Positions 1 through 6,462 of a stretch of 19,310 nucleotides of DNA are shown one piece after another (within the stretch, counting starts at the first letter, position 1; each line of letters begins with the position of its first letter). The stretch is from NCBI GenBank assembly GCA_905206455.1, contig CAJLHL010000036.1:1-19310 (forward strand). The letters are read 5' to 3'. This DNA is from an uncultured Eubacteriales bacterium (GTDB lineage: Bacteria > Bacillota > Clostridia > Peptostreptococcales > Anaerovoracaceae). Below the pieces are notes generated by a model. The model was not told the origin of the DNA. It did not search any database and saw only the letters and a program-made list of their open reading frames with translations. The position numbers and the translations under genes are program-made.

Positions 1-78
1 TAGCGCCTGACACCGGCGGAACGTCAGCCTCTTCAGGCGGCAGTCTTATAGACGGTAGATCAGAAGTGCGTCAGCCGA

Positions 79-1146
79 TTATCTGCAGGTCGGCGGGCAT
101 GGAGGGATCGGCTCGAAACAGCCCGGCGGCATACTGCACGGTGCACAGCAGTTTGCCGGAGGCGGTGCGCACGGTGTGCAGCAGGAATCTTCTGTACCGC
201 AGGTGTCGTCGTCTTCTTCCTCATCGCCTTTCTGCAGCTGATTAGGGAAGAGCTGCGGGAAGCTTGCGCATACCTGAGAAGCCTCTGCGCTGACTTCTAC
301 GAAGCCTGTGGACAGTACACAGAGCTGTACCGGCACGACGATCTTCTTTTCGCAGGCAACGCAGAGAGCGATGATGAGATTTGCGCAGACTTCTCCGTTG
401 GAATTAATCGTGAGATCTCTGCAGTAGCTGTTTGTCGCCAGGCGGGTTTCGCAGCTGACATTGCAGAGCTCTGTGAATCTCGGCAGGATTGCCGTATTGT
501 GTACGGACGGCATGCACATTTCGAAGAAACTGGTGAGAATCAGAGGAGAAGCCGACGGCGCGATCGTGATATTAGCCGAAACAGGGAATGTGACTTCTCT
601 TCCGAAATTATCCATCAGGATCAGATTGAGAGTAACTGTGACCTGACCGGAGATGTTTACTTTCTGTGTGCCGAAGATCGGAGTGCCCTTGCCTTCCTCG
701 TCGCACTCTGAAGTATCCGCATAGAGAATGCGTTCGGAGAGTGTGCCGTCCGGGCCGACGACCTTAGCTTCGCTGCCCTGGTCGCAGACGAAGCTGGCGC
801 CGGAAATGGAAGTATTGCACTTTAATGTGAGATTTGCGTTGTCTCTGATATCTCCCGGATTGAAGTATTTGGAACAGCTGATTCCGGATACGCCGATGAG
901 GCGGAAGCCGTTCGGAATACAAGGTGAGAATTTCTGTCCGCTGACTGTTTTGAGTCCCTGAAGATTGAGCATTACCGCGTCATAGATTTTCTGAACGTAG
1001 ATCGGCTCAGAAACCACCTTGCTGAGATCCCCGTCAAAATTACACATGTCGTGAGCGTTGCAGCAGCCGTCGGAACAACAGTCCGATACGCATCCATTGT
1101 GACAACTGTTCTGAGAATTACTGAAGCAGCCATTGAAGCAACCCAT
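79..1146 (-). CDS. Cysteine-rich protein, spore-surface-like, function unknown
   Basis: A 355-residue protein with no signal peptide or membrane segment. The first 35 residues hold nine Cys in short Cys-Gly/Cys-Cys arrangements. The last 45 residues hold about ten more Cys among Pro residues, after an acidic stretch of Asp and Glu. Between the two lies a long beta-type region (about residues 40-310) with scattered Cys. This build, a beta core flanked by Cys-rich tails, recalls clostridial spore coat or exosporium proteins, which cross-link through disulphides; that role is inference and no named family is claimed. The start is secure: on the minus strand an AAAGGAGG ribosome-binding site (about 1153-1160) precedes ATG at 1146. 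It is transcribed away from the 99-codon gene at 1368, with a 221-bp shared upstream region. The stop TAA is at 79-81, so the gene is complete. Confidence 0.75.
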   Translation of the reverse strand: MGCFNGCFSNSQNSCHNGCVSDCCSDGCCNAHDMCNFDGDLSKVVSEPIYVQKIYDAVMLNLQGLKTVSGQKFSPCIPNGFRLIGVSGISCSKYFNPGDIRDNANLTLKCNTSISGASFVCDQGSEAKVVGPDGTLSERILYADTSECDEEGKGTPIFGTQKVNISGQVTVTLNLILMDNFGREVTFPVSANITIAPSASPLILTSFFEMCMPSVHNTAILPRFTELCNVSCETRLATNSYCRDLTINSNGEVCANLIIALCVACEKKIVVPVQLCVLSTGFVEVSAEASQVCASFPQLFPNQLQKGDEEEDDDTCGTEDSCCTPCAPPPANCCAPCSMPPGCFEPIPPCPPTCR

Positions 1147-1188
1147 AGATTTACCTCCTTTAAATGATGAATTGAAGTATTTTGATGC

Positions 1189-1217
1189 ATTATATTCGGA
1201 GAATCTGCATATTGTTA
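1189..1217 (-). promoter_or_regulatory. Possible sigma-A-like promoter of the Cys-rich gene
   Basis: Read on the minus strand, a perfect TATAAT (1189-1194) lies about 43 bp upstream of the ATG. The -35 at a 17-bp spacing, TAACAA, is poor. If the protein is a spore protein, a sigma-E or sigma-K promoter would be expected instead; no clear one was found. Weak call. Confidence 0.3.
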
Positions 1218-1284
1218 CAATTTGAGCGGAAAGTCAAATTTAAAGAATAAAATGGAGATAAAGGGTAGAAATTTGATTTTATTG

Positions 1285-1293
1285 TGGTATAAT
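1285..1293 (+). promoter_or_regulatory. Extended -10 promoter of the 99-codon gene
   Basis: TG-G-TATAAT at 1285-1293 is a perfect extended -10 element, about 75 bp upstream of the start at 1368. No good -35 is present at 16-18 bp spacing, which is usual for extended -10 promoters. The same TGG-TA arrangement recurs at 16482-16490 and 19220-19228 in this window. Confidence 0.6.
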
Positions 1294-1367
1294 TTCAGAC
1301 TGTAGGGCAGGCCGCCGATAAACGGCGGCGTCTGAAAAATATTTTTATATTCAAGGAGGATTTTATA

Positions 1368-1667
1368 ATGACTTGTACAATGGATGAAATCGTAGCAGCA
1401 GCTAAAGCGAGAGGCTATAGAACAAAGTATAAGATTGACTCTAAAAATAACTCTCAGTACGGTATCATCACGAAGGACGGCAACAGCCTCGAGCTGCGTT
1501 ACGTTGAACCGGACAGAGCCGGCGGCGTAAGAACACACGTTGGCAGCCTTATGAAGGACTTCCCGGGCACAACGGATGAACTCCTCGACTGGTATGAAGA
1601 ACAGTTAGCGAACAGAAACAGAGACTGCAAGATCGCTGACTACGTTGAACCGAGACTCGGCGAATAA
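1368..1667 (+). CDS. Small conserved-looking protein of unknown function (99 aa)
   Basis: I do not recognise this family. The product is 99 residues, soluble, with a Lys/Arg-rich first half and an acidic second half; no motif, signal peptide or membrane segment is visible. It has only two Cys (residues 3 and 88). It is very likely a real gene: a perfect AAGGAGG ribosome-binding site lies 8-9 bp before the ATG, an extended -10 promoter lies upstream, and a strong terminator follows 33 bp after the stop. It is therefore a single-gene transcription unit. The basic N-terminal half could suggest nucleic-acid binding, but that is only a guess. It stands between the divergent Cys-rich gene and the htpG unit and shares no obvious role with either. 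Confidence 0.8.
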   Translation: MTCTMDEIVAAAKARGYRTKYKIDSKNNSQYGIITKDGNSLELRYVEPDRAGGVRTHVGSLMKDFPGTTDELLDWYEEQLANRNRDCKIADYVEPRLGE

Positions 1668-1699
1668 ATTACGGCGGTATTTGATACTGCAGAACAGAG

Positions 1700-1734
1700 A
1701 CACCGGAAATCCGTTTCCGGTGTTTTTTCTTTTT
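1700..1734 (+). terminator. Intrinsic terminator of the 99-codon gene
   Basis: A perfect 10-bp stem (ACACCGGAAA at 1700-1709 with TTTCCGGTGT at 1714-1723) around a 4-nt loop is followed by a T-rich tract to about 1734. Confidence 0.9.
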
Positions 1735-1893
1735 GGAGCGGATTCGGGCAGCCTGATTTTCTCTTCCGTAAGGAGAGAATACCGCGGCGGTTATTTCCGA
1801 AATCGTTTCAACGTACCTTCGGAGAGAAAAGAGGGATCTTTGCGCAGGGGTTTCCGTTCCGAAGGGCAATGCCGGTGAAGAAGAAAATAATGC
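1735..1893. other. Intergenic stretch without recognised gene
   Basis: This lies between the terminator at 1700-1734 and the htpG promoter. Short open frames exist on both strands but none has a ribosome-binding site or recognisable product. I see no RNA gene or repeat here. Confidence 0.5.
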
Positions 1894-1922
1894 TTGATTT
1901 TTCCGGAGGCTTGTTTTATAGT
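1894..1922 (+). promoter_or_regulatory. Sigma-A promoter of htpG
   Basis: TTGATT (1894-1899), a 17-bp spacer and TATAGT (1917-1922) form a good housekeeping promoter. The -10 overlaps the left arm of the CIRCE operator, so a bound repressor would block RNA polymerase directly. The expected transcript start is near 1929, inside the operator, giving a leader of about 260 nt. Confidence 0.75.
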
Positions 1923-1960
1923 TATGTTAGCACTCGAAAGAGATGAGTGCTAACATAACT
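1920..1960 (+). promoter_or_regulatory. CIRCE heat-shock operator (HrcA site), extended
   Basis: The core is a perfect CIRCE match: TTAGCACTC at 1927-1935, a 9-nt spacer, and GAGTGCTAA at 1945-1953. The symmetry runs on outward, giving two perfectly complementary 16-nt arms (1920-1935 and 1945-1960). CIRCE is the binding site of the heat-shock repressor HrcA, usually found at groESL and dnaK operons. Here it places htpG under HrcA. Confidence 0.95.
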
Positions 1961-2189
1961 TATCAAAGGAAATGCGGTTTCGTATTTTGCAGATATTGAA
2001 AATCGACGCAAAGCTCTGAAACATTGGATGGGTCAGAGCGTGCAGACAGTTGCGGTGCGCGCCGAAAATGATTCCTCTGATTTCAGCGGCAAATTAGGAT
2101 TTACGCTGAAAATCGGAAATCGAGAGAAGAATCCGCCGCGCAAAGAAGCGGATCTGTCGGCGCTGAGTCATAATGAGAGGTGCAGGAAA

Positions 2190-4070
2190 ATGGCAAAAAA
2201 ACAGTTTAAGGCGGAATCAAAAAAACTGCTGGATATGATGATCAATTCGATCTATACAAATAAAGAAATCTTTCTGAGAGAACTGATTTCCAACGCCAGC
2301 GATGCGATCGACAAACTCTACTACGAAGGACCGGAGGGGCTGTCCAGAGACGACTTTTATATTGCTCTTGAGACAGATATGGAGGAGAGAACTCTGTCCA
2401 TCATCGATAACGGTATCGGTATGACAAAAGAAGAGATGGAAGAAAATCTGGGAACCATCGCGCACAGCGGTTCTTTAGATTTCAAAAAGTCTCTGGACGA
2501 TCAGGAATCCGAAGTGGATATCATCGGTCAGTTCGGTGTCGGTTTTTATTCCGCATTTATGGTAGCCGACAAGGTTACGGTAATCTCCAGAAAGTTCGGA
2601 GAAGAGGAGTGCTGGCAGTGGGAGTCCACCGGAGCCGACGGCTACACGATGCTGGAAAGCGCGATGGTCGGCCACGGCACGAGAATCATTCTTCACATTA
2701 AAAATAACACGCAGGACGACAACTTCGACGATTATCTCTTCGACTACAAGCTCCGTTTCTTAGTCAAGAAATATTCCGACTACATCAGATATCCGATTCA
2801 GATGGAAGTGGAAAAGAGCAGACAGAAAGAAGGCGGAGAAGAAAACCAGTTCGAGACATACAAAGATATTGAAACGCTCAACAGCATGGTCCCTCTGTGG
2901 AAGAAGAGCAAGAGCGAAATCTCCGATGAAGAGTACACGCGCTTTTATCAGGAGAAATTCTACGGACAGGACAAACCGCTGAGAACGATTCATTACAGCG
3001 TGGAGGGTCTGTCTTCTTTCAATGCTCTTCTGTTTATTCCGGAGAGACCGCCGTTCAACTATTTTTCCGCAGATTATGAGAAGGGACTTCAGCTGTACTC
3101 CAGCGGCGTTCTCATCATGGACAAATGCGCGGAGCTGATTCCGGATTACTTCGGTTTTGTCAGAGGTATCGTGGACTCTCAGGATCTTTCCCTCAATATC
3201 TCGAGAGAAATGCTGCAGCAGGATAAGCAGCTGAGGAATATGGCGAAGAGTATCGAAAAGAAGGTCAGAAACGAGCTCCTTTCCATGCTCAATACCGACA
3301 GAGAAACCTATGCTAAGTTCTTCCAGGATTTCGGACTGGCTCTCAAATTCGGCCTCTATAACAGTTTCGGTCAGCTGAAGGAGGAGTTGGAAGATCTGCT
3401 GCTGTTTTATTCCTCTTCCGAACAGAAGATGGTCACTCTGAAAGAGTATGTGTCGAGAATGAAAGAGGAACAGAAGTATATCTATTACGCGACGGGCGCT
3501 TCTGTGGAGAAGATCGAAAAACTGCCGCAGATCGAACTGATTCGCGACAAGGGTTACGAAATCCTCTATATGACAGACGATGTGGATGATTTCCTGGTAC
3601 GTATTCTCAGAAACTATCAGGAGAAGGAATTCCGCTCCGCTTCCGGCGAAGATCTCGGCCTGGAGGAAACGGAAGAAGAAAAGCAAGAATTCGAAAAGAA
3701 AGCGGATGAGAGCAAGGATATGCTGTCCAAGATGACGGAGATGCTGGGAGGAAGAGTAAAGGAAGTAAGGCTTTCTCACAGACTGAAGTCCAATCCGGTC
3801 TGCCTGGCGGTAGACGGCGATGTATCCATCGAAATGGAAAAAGTGCTCAATTCCATGCCGACAAAGGATAAAGTACAGTCGCAGAAGGTTCTGGAACTGA
3901 ATCCGGATCATCCCGTATTCCAGTCGCTGGTCGGTGCCTACAACAGCGAGGATACACAGAAACTCCGGGTTTATACCGCGCTTCTGTACGATCAGGCGAT
4001 GCTCATCGGCGGCCTGAATATCGAAGATCCGGTGACGTTTACCAACCACGTCTGCGAACTGATGAAATAA
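2190..4070 (+). CDS. htpG: Molecular chaperone HtpG (bacterial Hsp90)
   Basis: ATP-dependent cytosolic chaperone that remodels client proteins as a dimer. The product has 626 residues, normal for HtpG. The N-terminal GHKL ATPase domain is complete: Glu31 and Asn35 in ELISNASDA, DNGIGM at 73-78 and GQFGVGFYS at 113-121. The middle domain follows (about 230-500, including the NISREMLQQD region), then the C-terminal dimerisation domain with the family-typical ELNPDHPVF segment. An in-frame ATG at 2028 would add 54 residues, but those do not resemble the family and lack a ribosome-binding site. ATG 2190 follows a GAGAGG site and gives the usual MAKKQF-type start. The gene is a single unit: sigma-A promoter and CIRCE upstream, strong terminator downstream. 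Confidence 0.97.
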   Translation: MAKKQFKAESKKLLDMMINSIYTNKEIFLRELISNASDAIDKLYYEGPEGLSRDDFYIALETDMEERTLSIIDNGIGMTKEEMEENLGTIAHSGSLDFKKSLDDQESEVDIIGQFGVGFYSAFMVADKVTVISRKFGEEECWQWESTGADGYTMLESAMVGHGTRIILHIKNNTQDDNFDDYLFDYKLRFLVKKYSDYIRYPIQMEVEKSRQKEGGEENQFETYKDIETLNSMVPLWKKSKSEISDEEYTRFYQEKFYGQDKPLRTIHYSVEGLSSFNALLFIPERPPFNYFSADYEKGLQLYSSGVLIMDKCAELIPDYFGFVRGIVDSQDLSLNISREMLQQDKQLRNMAKSIEKKVRNELLSMLNTDRETYAKFFQDFGLALKFGLYNSFGQLKEELEDLLLFYSSSEQKMVTLKEYVSRMKEEQKYIYYATGASVEKIEKLPQIELIRDKGYEILYMTDDVDDFLVRILRNYQEKEFRSASGEDLGLEETEEEKQEFEKKADESKDMLSKMTEMLGGRVKEVRLSHRLKSNPVCLAVDGDVSIEMEKVLNSMPTKDKVQSQKVLELNPDHPVFQSLVGAYNSEDTQKLRVYTALLYDQAMLIGGLNIEDPVTFTNHVCELMK

Positions 4071-4150
4071 AGGCGCGGCGGTATCCTCTCGGATATCGCG
4101 GGACGCGGAAAAGTCTTTTCGGATTACCTGAACCCGTAGCAAGAGAAAGA

Positions 4151-4190
4151 AACGCATCCGGATTAAAAAATCCGGATGCGTTTTCCTGTT
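4151..4190 (+). terminator. Intrinsic terminator of htpG
   Basis: A perfect 12-bp stem (AACGCATCCGGA at 4151-4162 with TCCGGATGCGTT at 4171-4182), extendable by two A-T pairs, is followed by TTTTCCTGTTTT. Confidence 0.92.
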
Positions 4191-4218
4191 TTACGGGAAG
4201 AATGAAATATGTTACTAT
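4190..4218 (+). promoter_or_regulatory. Candidate promoter of the sigma-54 activator gene
   Basis: TTTACG (4190-4195), a 17-bp spacer and TACTAT (4213-4218) preceded by TG one base upstream resemble an extended -10 promoter. It sits just after the htpG terminator and would give a leader of about 220 nt. Moderate match only. Confidence 0.4.
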
Positions 4219-4448
4219 GAATATATTAGAGGAACATAGCGCCGGTACGTCCCGCTGTTATCAGCGGCGGGATCCGTTTCCGGATTTTGACGGTGATTTG
4301 TATGCAGATCCGCAGAAATCCGTAAAAACAGGCTGTTTCCGGCGCTGTGCTGAAATTTTCGCATGTCTGAATCAGGCGGACTGGTCGGTGCAGCATCCCG
4401 GTCGGAAGAATGCGAAAAACGGTGGGGTGAAGGAGGATGGCGAAACGG
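4219..4448 (+). other. Leader region before the sigma-54 activator
   Basis: A GC-rich stretch with a small inverted repeat (TCCCGC / GCGGGA at about 4249-4273). An 86-codon open frame (4202-4462) runs through it but has no good ribosome-binding site, overlaps the activator start and shows no family features, so I treat it as untranslated leader. Confidence 0.4.
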
Positions 4449-5951
4449 ATGAACGCAGGTGAGAAGAGTCTGTTAAAAGCGCTGGATCAGGGCGGTATCG
4501 TAGCGCTGGTAGATCAGTACGGCAATTATATATATGTAAACAGACGATGGGAAGAGGATACCGGCATGACCTCGGATCAGGTGCTGGGCAAAAATGTGGA
4601 AGACGTCGTTTCCGGTTCAGCCGCGGTGCTGTCTCTGCGGACGGGCAGAGTGATTTCGGGAGAAATGTTTTTGCGTTCGAAAGCAGGCAGGGAGCTTTCT
4701 TCTATTATGAAATATCAGCCGGTCTTTGACGAAGAAAAAAATGTGAGCGGCTGTCTCATCACTTCTCTGTTCAGCAGATTGGAGGAAGCGCAGGATTTTT
4801 CAAAAAAACTGGATCAGATTCTCGAAGAGTTTCAATATCTCAAGTCGCCGGAGCGCAGTTCTTCCGGAGCGAAGTACAGTGTGCAGAGCATCATCGGAGA
4901 CAGTCCGGGCATGCGGGATGTCAGAGAGCAGATTTATATCGCCGGAGCCACGGCGGCGTCCTGTCTCATCGAGGGAGAGACGGGCACGGGAAAGGAGCTG
5001 GTGGCGCATGCGATTCACAACGTCAGTATGCGAAAAATCTTTCCCTTTGTGAAAGTGAACTGTTCCGCAATTCCGGAAAATCTGATGGAATCGGAATTCT
5101 TTGGCTACGAGGAAGGTAGTTTTACCGGAGGCGTCAAAGGCGGCAAAGCGGGGAAATTTGAAAAGGCTCATTTGGGCAGCATGTTTCTGGATGAGATCAA
5201 CGCGATGAGTCTCAAGATGCAGCCGAAGCTTCTCCGAGCTCTGCAGGAAAAAGAAATCGAGCGCGTGGGCGGTACGGAGAGCATCCCTGTCAACGTCCGC
5301 GTCCTTTCCGCATCCAACATGCCTCTCGATTATCTCGTGGAGCAGGGTGTTTTTCGCCGGGATTTATTCTATCGTCTCAATATCATCACAGTAAAGATTC
5401 CGCCTCTGCGCCGCAGGAAAGAAGATATTCTTCCGCTGACTCAATCTTTTATCAGACGGTATAATTCGGAACTGTGCCGGAATGTCAGCGGTATTTCCGA
5501 CGGCGCGCTGCAGTATCTGATAGAATACGACTGGCCCGGAAATGTCAGAGAGCTGCAGAATGTCATCGAGCGCGTCATGGCCTCTACTTGGGAGGATCGT
5601 CTGGATGTTGAAGTCTTCCGGAGATTCTCTCCCCATATCAGCGCAGCGCAGCGGACTGCCGTACCTTCCGCTCCGGCCGCTTTGGAAGAGAGGCCGGAAA
5701 CGGCGGTGAAAGCGAAATCTGTGCGGACGCCGGCAGAGGAGTCGACGGCGCAGGCCGGAGAGTCTCTGCGTGACGCGGACGCTTCCGCGGAAATACTTTC
5801 CTTGAGCAGGCAGAAGGAGGCCAGTGAAAAAGAGGCGATTCTGCGGGCTCTGCAGATCAGCGGAATGAATAAATCAAAAGCAGCAAGAATGTTAAATATT
5901 TCTAGAACTTTGCTGTATAAAAAGCTGGAAAAGTACGATATAACATGTTAG
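4449..5951 (+). CDS. PAS-domain sigma-54-dependent transcriptional activator
   Basis: Enhancer-binding protein that hydrolyses ATP to open sigma-54 RNA polymerase promoters; 500 residues. An N-terminal PAS sensor (about 8-110; LVDQYGNYIYVNRRWEE) is followed by a short coiled linker. The AAA+ domain (about 145-380) has Walker A GETGTGKE (176-183), a GAFTGA-loop variant GSFTGG (223-228), Walker B FLDE (246-249), the RRDLFYRLN Arg-finger region (303-311) and WPGNVREL (362-369). An Ala/Pro/Glu-rich linker of about 55 residues leads to a Fis-type helix-turn-helix (about 462-500). AAGGAGG abuts an ATG at 4437, too close to use, so ATG 4449 is preferred. The gene ends 297 bp before a -24/-12 promoter, and paired palindromes lie between them, so the molybdenum hydroxylase operon is its likely target. 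The PAS ligand is unknown. Confidence 0.93.
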   Translation: MNAGEKSLLKALDQGGIVALVDQYGNYIYVNRRWEEDTGMTSDQVLGKNVEDVVSGSAAVLSLRTGRVISGEMFLRSKAGRELSSIMKYQPVFDEEKNVSGCLITSLFSRLEEAQDFSKKLDQILEEFQYLKSPERSSSGAKYSVQSIIGDSPGMRDVREQIYIAGATAASCLIEGETGTGKELVAHAIHNVSMRKIFPFVKVNCSAIPENLMESEFFGYEEGSFTGGVKGGKAGKFEKAHLGSMFLDEINAMSLKMQPKLLRALQEKEIERVGGTESIPVNVRVLSASNMPLDYLVEQGVFRRDLFYRLNIITVKIPPLRRRKEDILPLTQSFIRRYNSELCRNVSGISDGALQYLIEYDWPGNVRELQNVIERVMASTWEDRLDVEVFRRFSPHISAAQRTAVPSAPAALEERPETAVKAKSVRTPAEESTAQAGESLRDADASAEILSLSRQKEASEKEAILRALQISGMNKSKAARMLNISRTLLYKKLEKYDITC

Positions 5952-5998
5952 AATATCGGAGGTGTGGGATTTCCGGGCAAAAATCGCGGAAAAGCTAA

Positions 5999-6026
5999 AA
6001 TAGTGTAAATAAAAATTTACACTATT
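5999..6026 (+). promoter_or_regulatory. Palindrome 1, probable activator binding site (UAS)
   Basis: Perfect 12-nt arms (AATAGTGTAAAT at 5999-6010 and its complement at 6015-6026) flank a 4-nt AAAA centre. It shares the 18-nt core TGTAAATAAAAATTTACA with palindrome 2. It lies about 238 bp upstream of the -24 element, a usual range for sigma-54 enhancers. Confidence 0.75.
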
Positions 6027-6045
6027 GAAATGCGATTGGAATACA

Positions 6046-6071
6046 AATATGTAAATAAAAATTTACATATT
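6046..6071 (+). promoter_or_regulatory. Palindrome 2, probable activator binding site (UAS)
   Basis: Perfect 11-nt arms (AATATGTAAAT at 6046-6056 and its complement at 6061-6071) flank AAAA, with the same 18-nt core as palindrome 1. The two centres are 46 bp apart. Paired sites suit cooperative binding of two activator dimers through the Fis-type helix-turn-helix. Confidence 0.75.
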
Positions 6072-6106
6072 GTGATGTAAGACGGCGCCCTGAGGATGAA
6101 TGTCGG

Positions 6107-6120
6107 ATTTTACGTAAAAT
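6107..6120 (+). promoter_or_regulatory. 14-bp perfect palindrome
   Basis: ATTTTACGTAAAAT is fully self-complementary and shares the TTTAC/GTAAA half-sites of palindromes 1 and 2 without their spacing. It could be a weaker or different operator; its role is unknown. Confidence 0.4.
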
Positions 6121-6122
6121 TG

Positions 6123-6147
6123 TCTGAAAAAAATATTTTTTTACAGA
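6123..6147 (+). repeat. A-tract inverted repeat 1
   Basis: TCTG, seven A, TA, seven T, one A, then CAGA. The arms are complementary apart from one extra A. Phased A/T tracts of this sort bend DNA. Confidence 0.55.
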
Positions 6148-6204
6148 TCATCGGAGAATCGCTTTATCCTTGGAAAATCAGTGATCTCCGATATTTCGCA
6201 GCGA

Positions 6205-6237
6205 CCTGTAAAAAATAATTAATATTTTTTTAACAGG
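6205..6237 (+). repeat. A-tract inverted repeat 2
   Basis: CCTGT plus six A (6205-6215) pairs with seven T, one A and ACAGG (6225-6237) around an AT-rich centre. It has the same plan as repeat 1 (CTG, A-tract, T-tract, CAG) and ends 11 bp before the -24 element. Confidence 0.55.
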
Positions 6238-6248
6238 ATTGTCAAAAT

Positions 6249-6264
6249 TGGCATGCAAATTGCA
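6249..6264 (+). promoter_or_regulatory. Sigma-54 (-24/-12) promoter of the Mo-hydroxylase operon
   Basis: TGGCAT (6249-6254), a 5-nt spacer and TTGCA (6260-6264) match the sigma-54 consensus TGGCAC-N5-TTGCA at all but one position. The invariant GG and GC have the correct spacing. The expected start is near 6275, leaving a leader of about 190 nt before the first gene. Confidence 0.88.
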
Positions 6265-6313
6265 GTATATAAATAATGGCAAGCGAAGTGAGAGATTCAC
6301 CGCAGGAGGTAAT

Positions 6314-6346
6314 TTGATCATAGCATTGCTGCATGATTTAAATTAA
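6314..6346 (+). CDS. Possible 10-codon leader peptide
   Basis: Within the sigma-54 transcript, an AGGAGG site (6304-6309) is followed 4 nt later by TTG and ten codons (MIIALLHDLN) ending in TAA. A strong ribosome-binding site 150 nt before the first real gene is otherwise unexplained. The spacing is short, so translation is uncertain. Confidence 0.25.
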   Translation: MIIALLHDLN

Positions 6347-6462
6347 TAAATAATGATGCCCGTTCTGCGGATATGTGATCTGCAAACGCATATGCGCGAG
6401 AGGGACAGGTATCAAGTTACTCAACAAACCAATATCACAAAATTTTTAAGGAGGTGGCTTGT

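Larger units (their letters stand above)
5952..6462 (+). other. 511-bp control region of the molybdenum hydroxylase operon
   Basis: There is no protein gene of normal size. From left to right it holds a small inverted repeat (TTTCCG 5970-5975 / CGGAAA 5987-5992), two twin palindromes (5999-6071), a 14-bp palindrome (6107-6120), two A-tract inverted repeats (6123-6147 and 6205-6237) with another inverted repeat between them (6150-6157 / 6185-6192), the sigma-54 promoter (6249-6264), and a leader of about 190 nt. This density of symmetry is typical of a bacterial enhancer and looping promoter. Confidence 0.8.

Noticed and set aside
2028..2189. 54-codon N-terminal extension of HtpG from ATG 2028
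   Set aside because: No ribosome-binding site before it, no resemblance to HtpG, and a GAGAGG site supports ATG 2190.
2760..4157. 465-codon open frame on the minus strand opposite htpG
   Set aside because: It is a mirror of htpG codon structure, has low-complexity Phe/Leu/Ile/His-rich composition, no ribosome-binding site and no recognisable domain.
4202..4462. 86-codon open frame before the sigma-54 activator
   Set aside because: Weak ribosome-binding site, odd composition and overlap with the activator start; more likely leader sequence.
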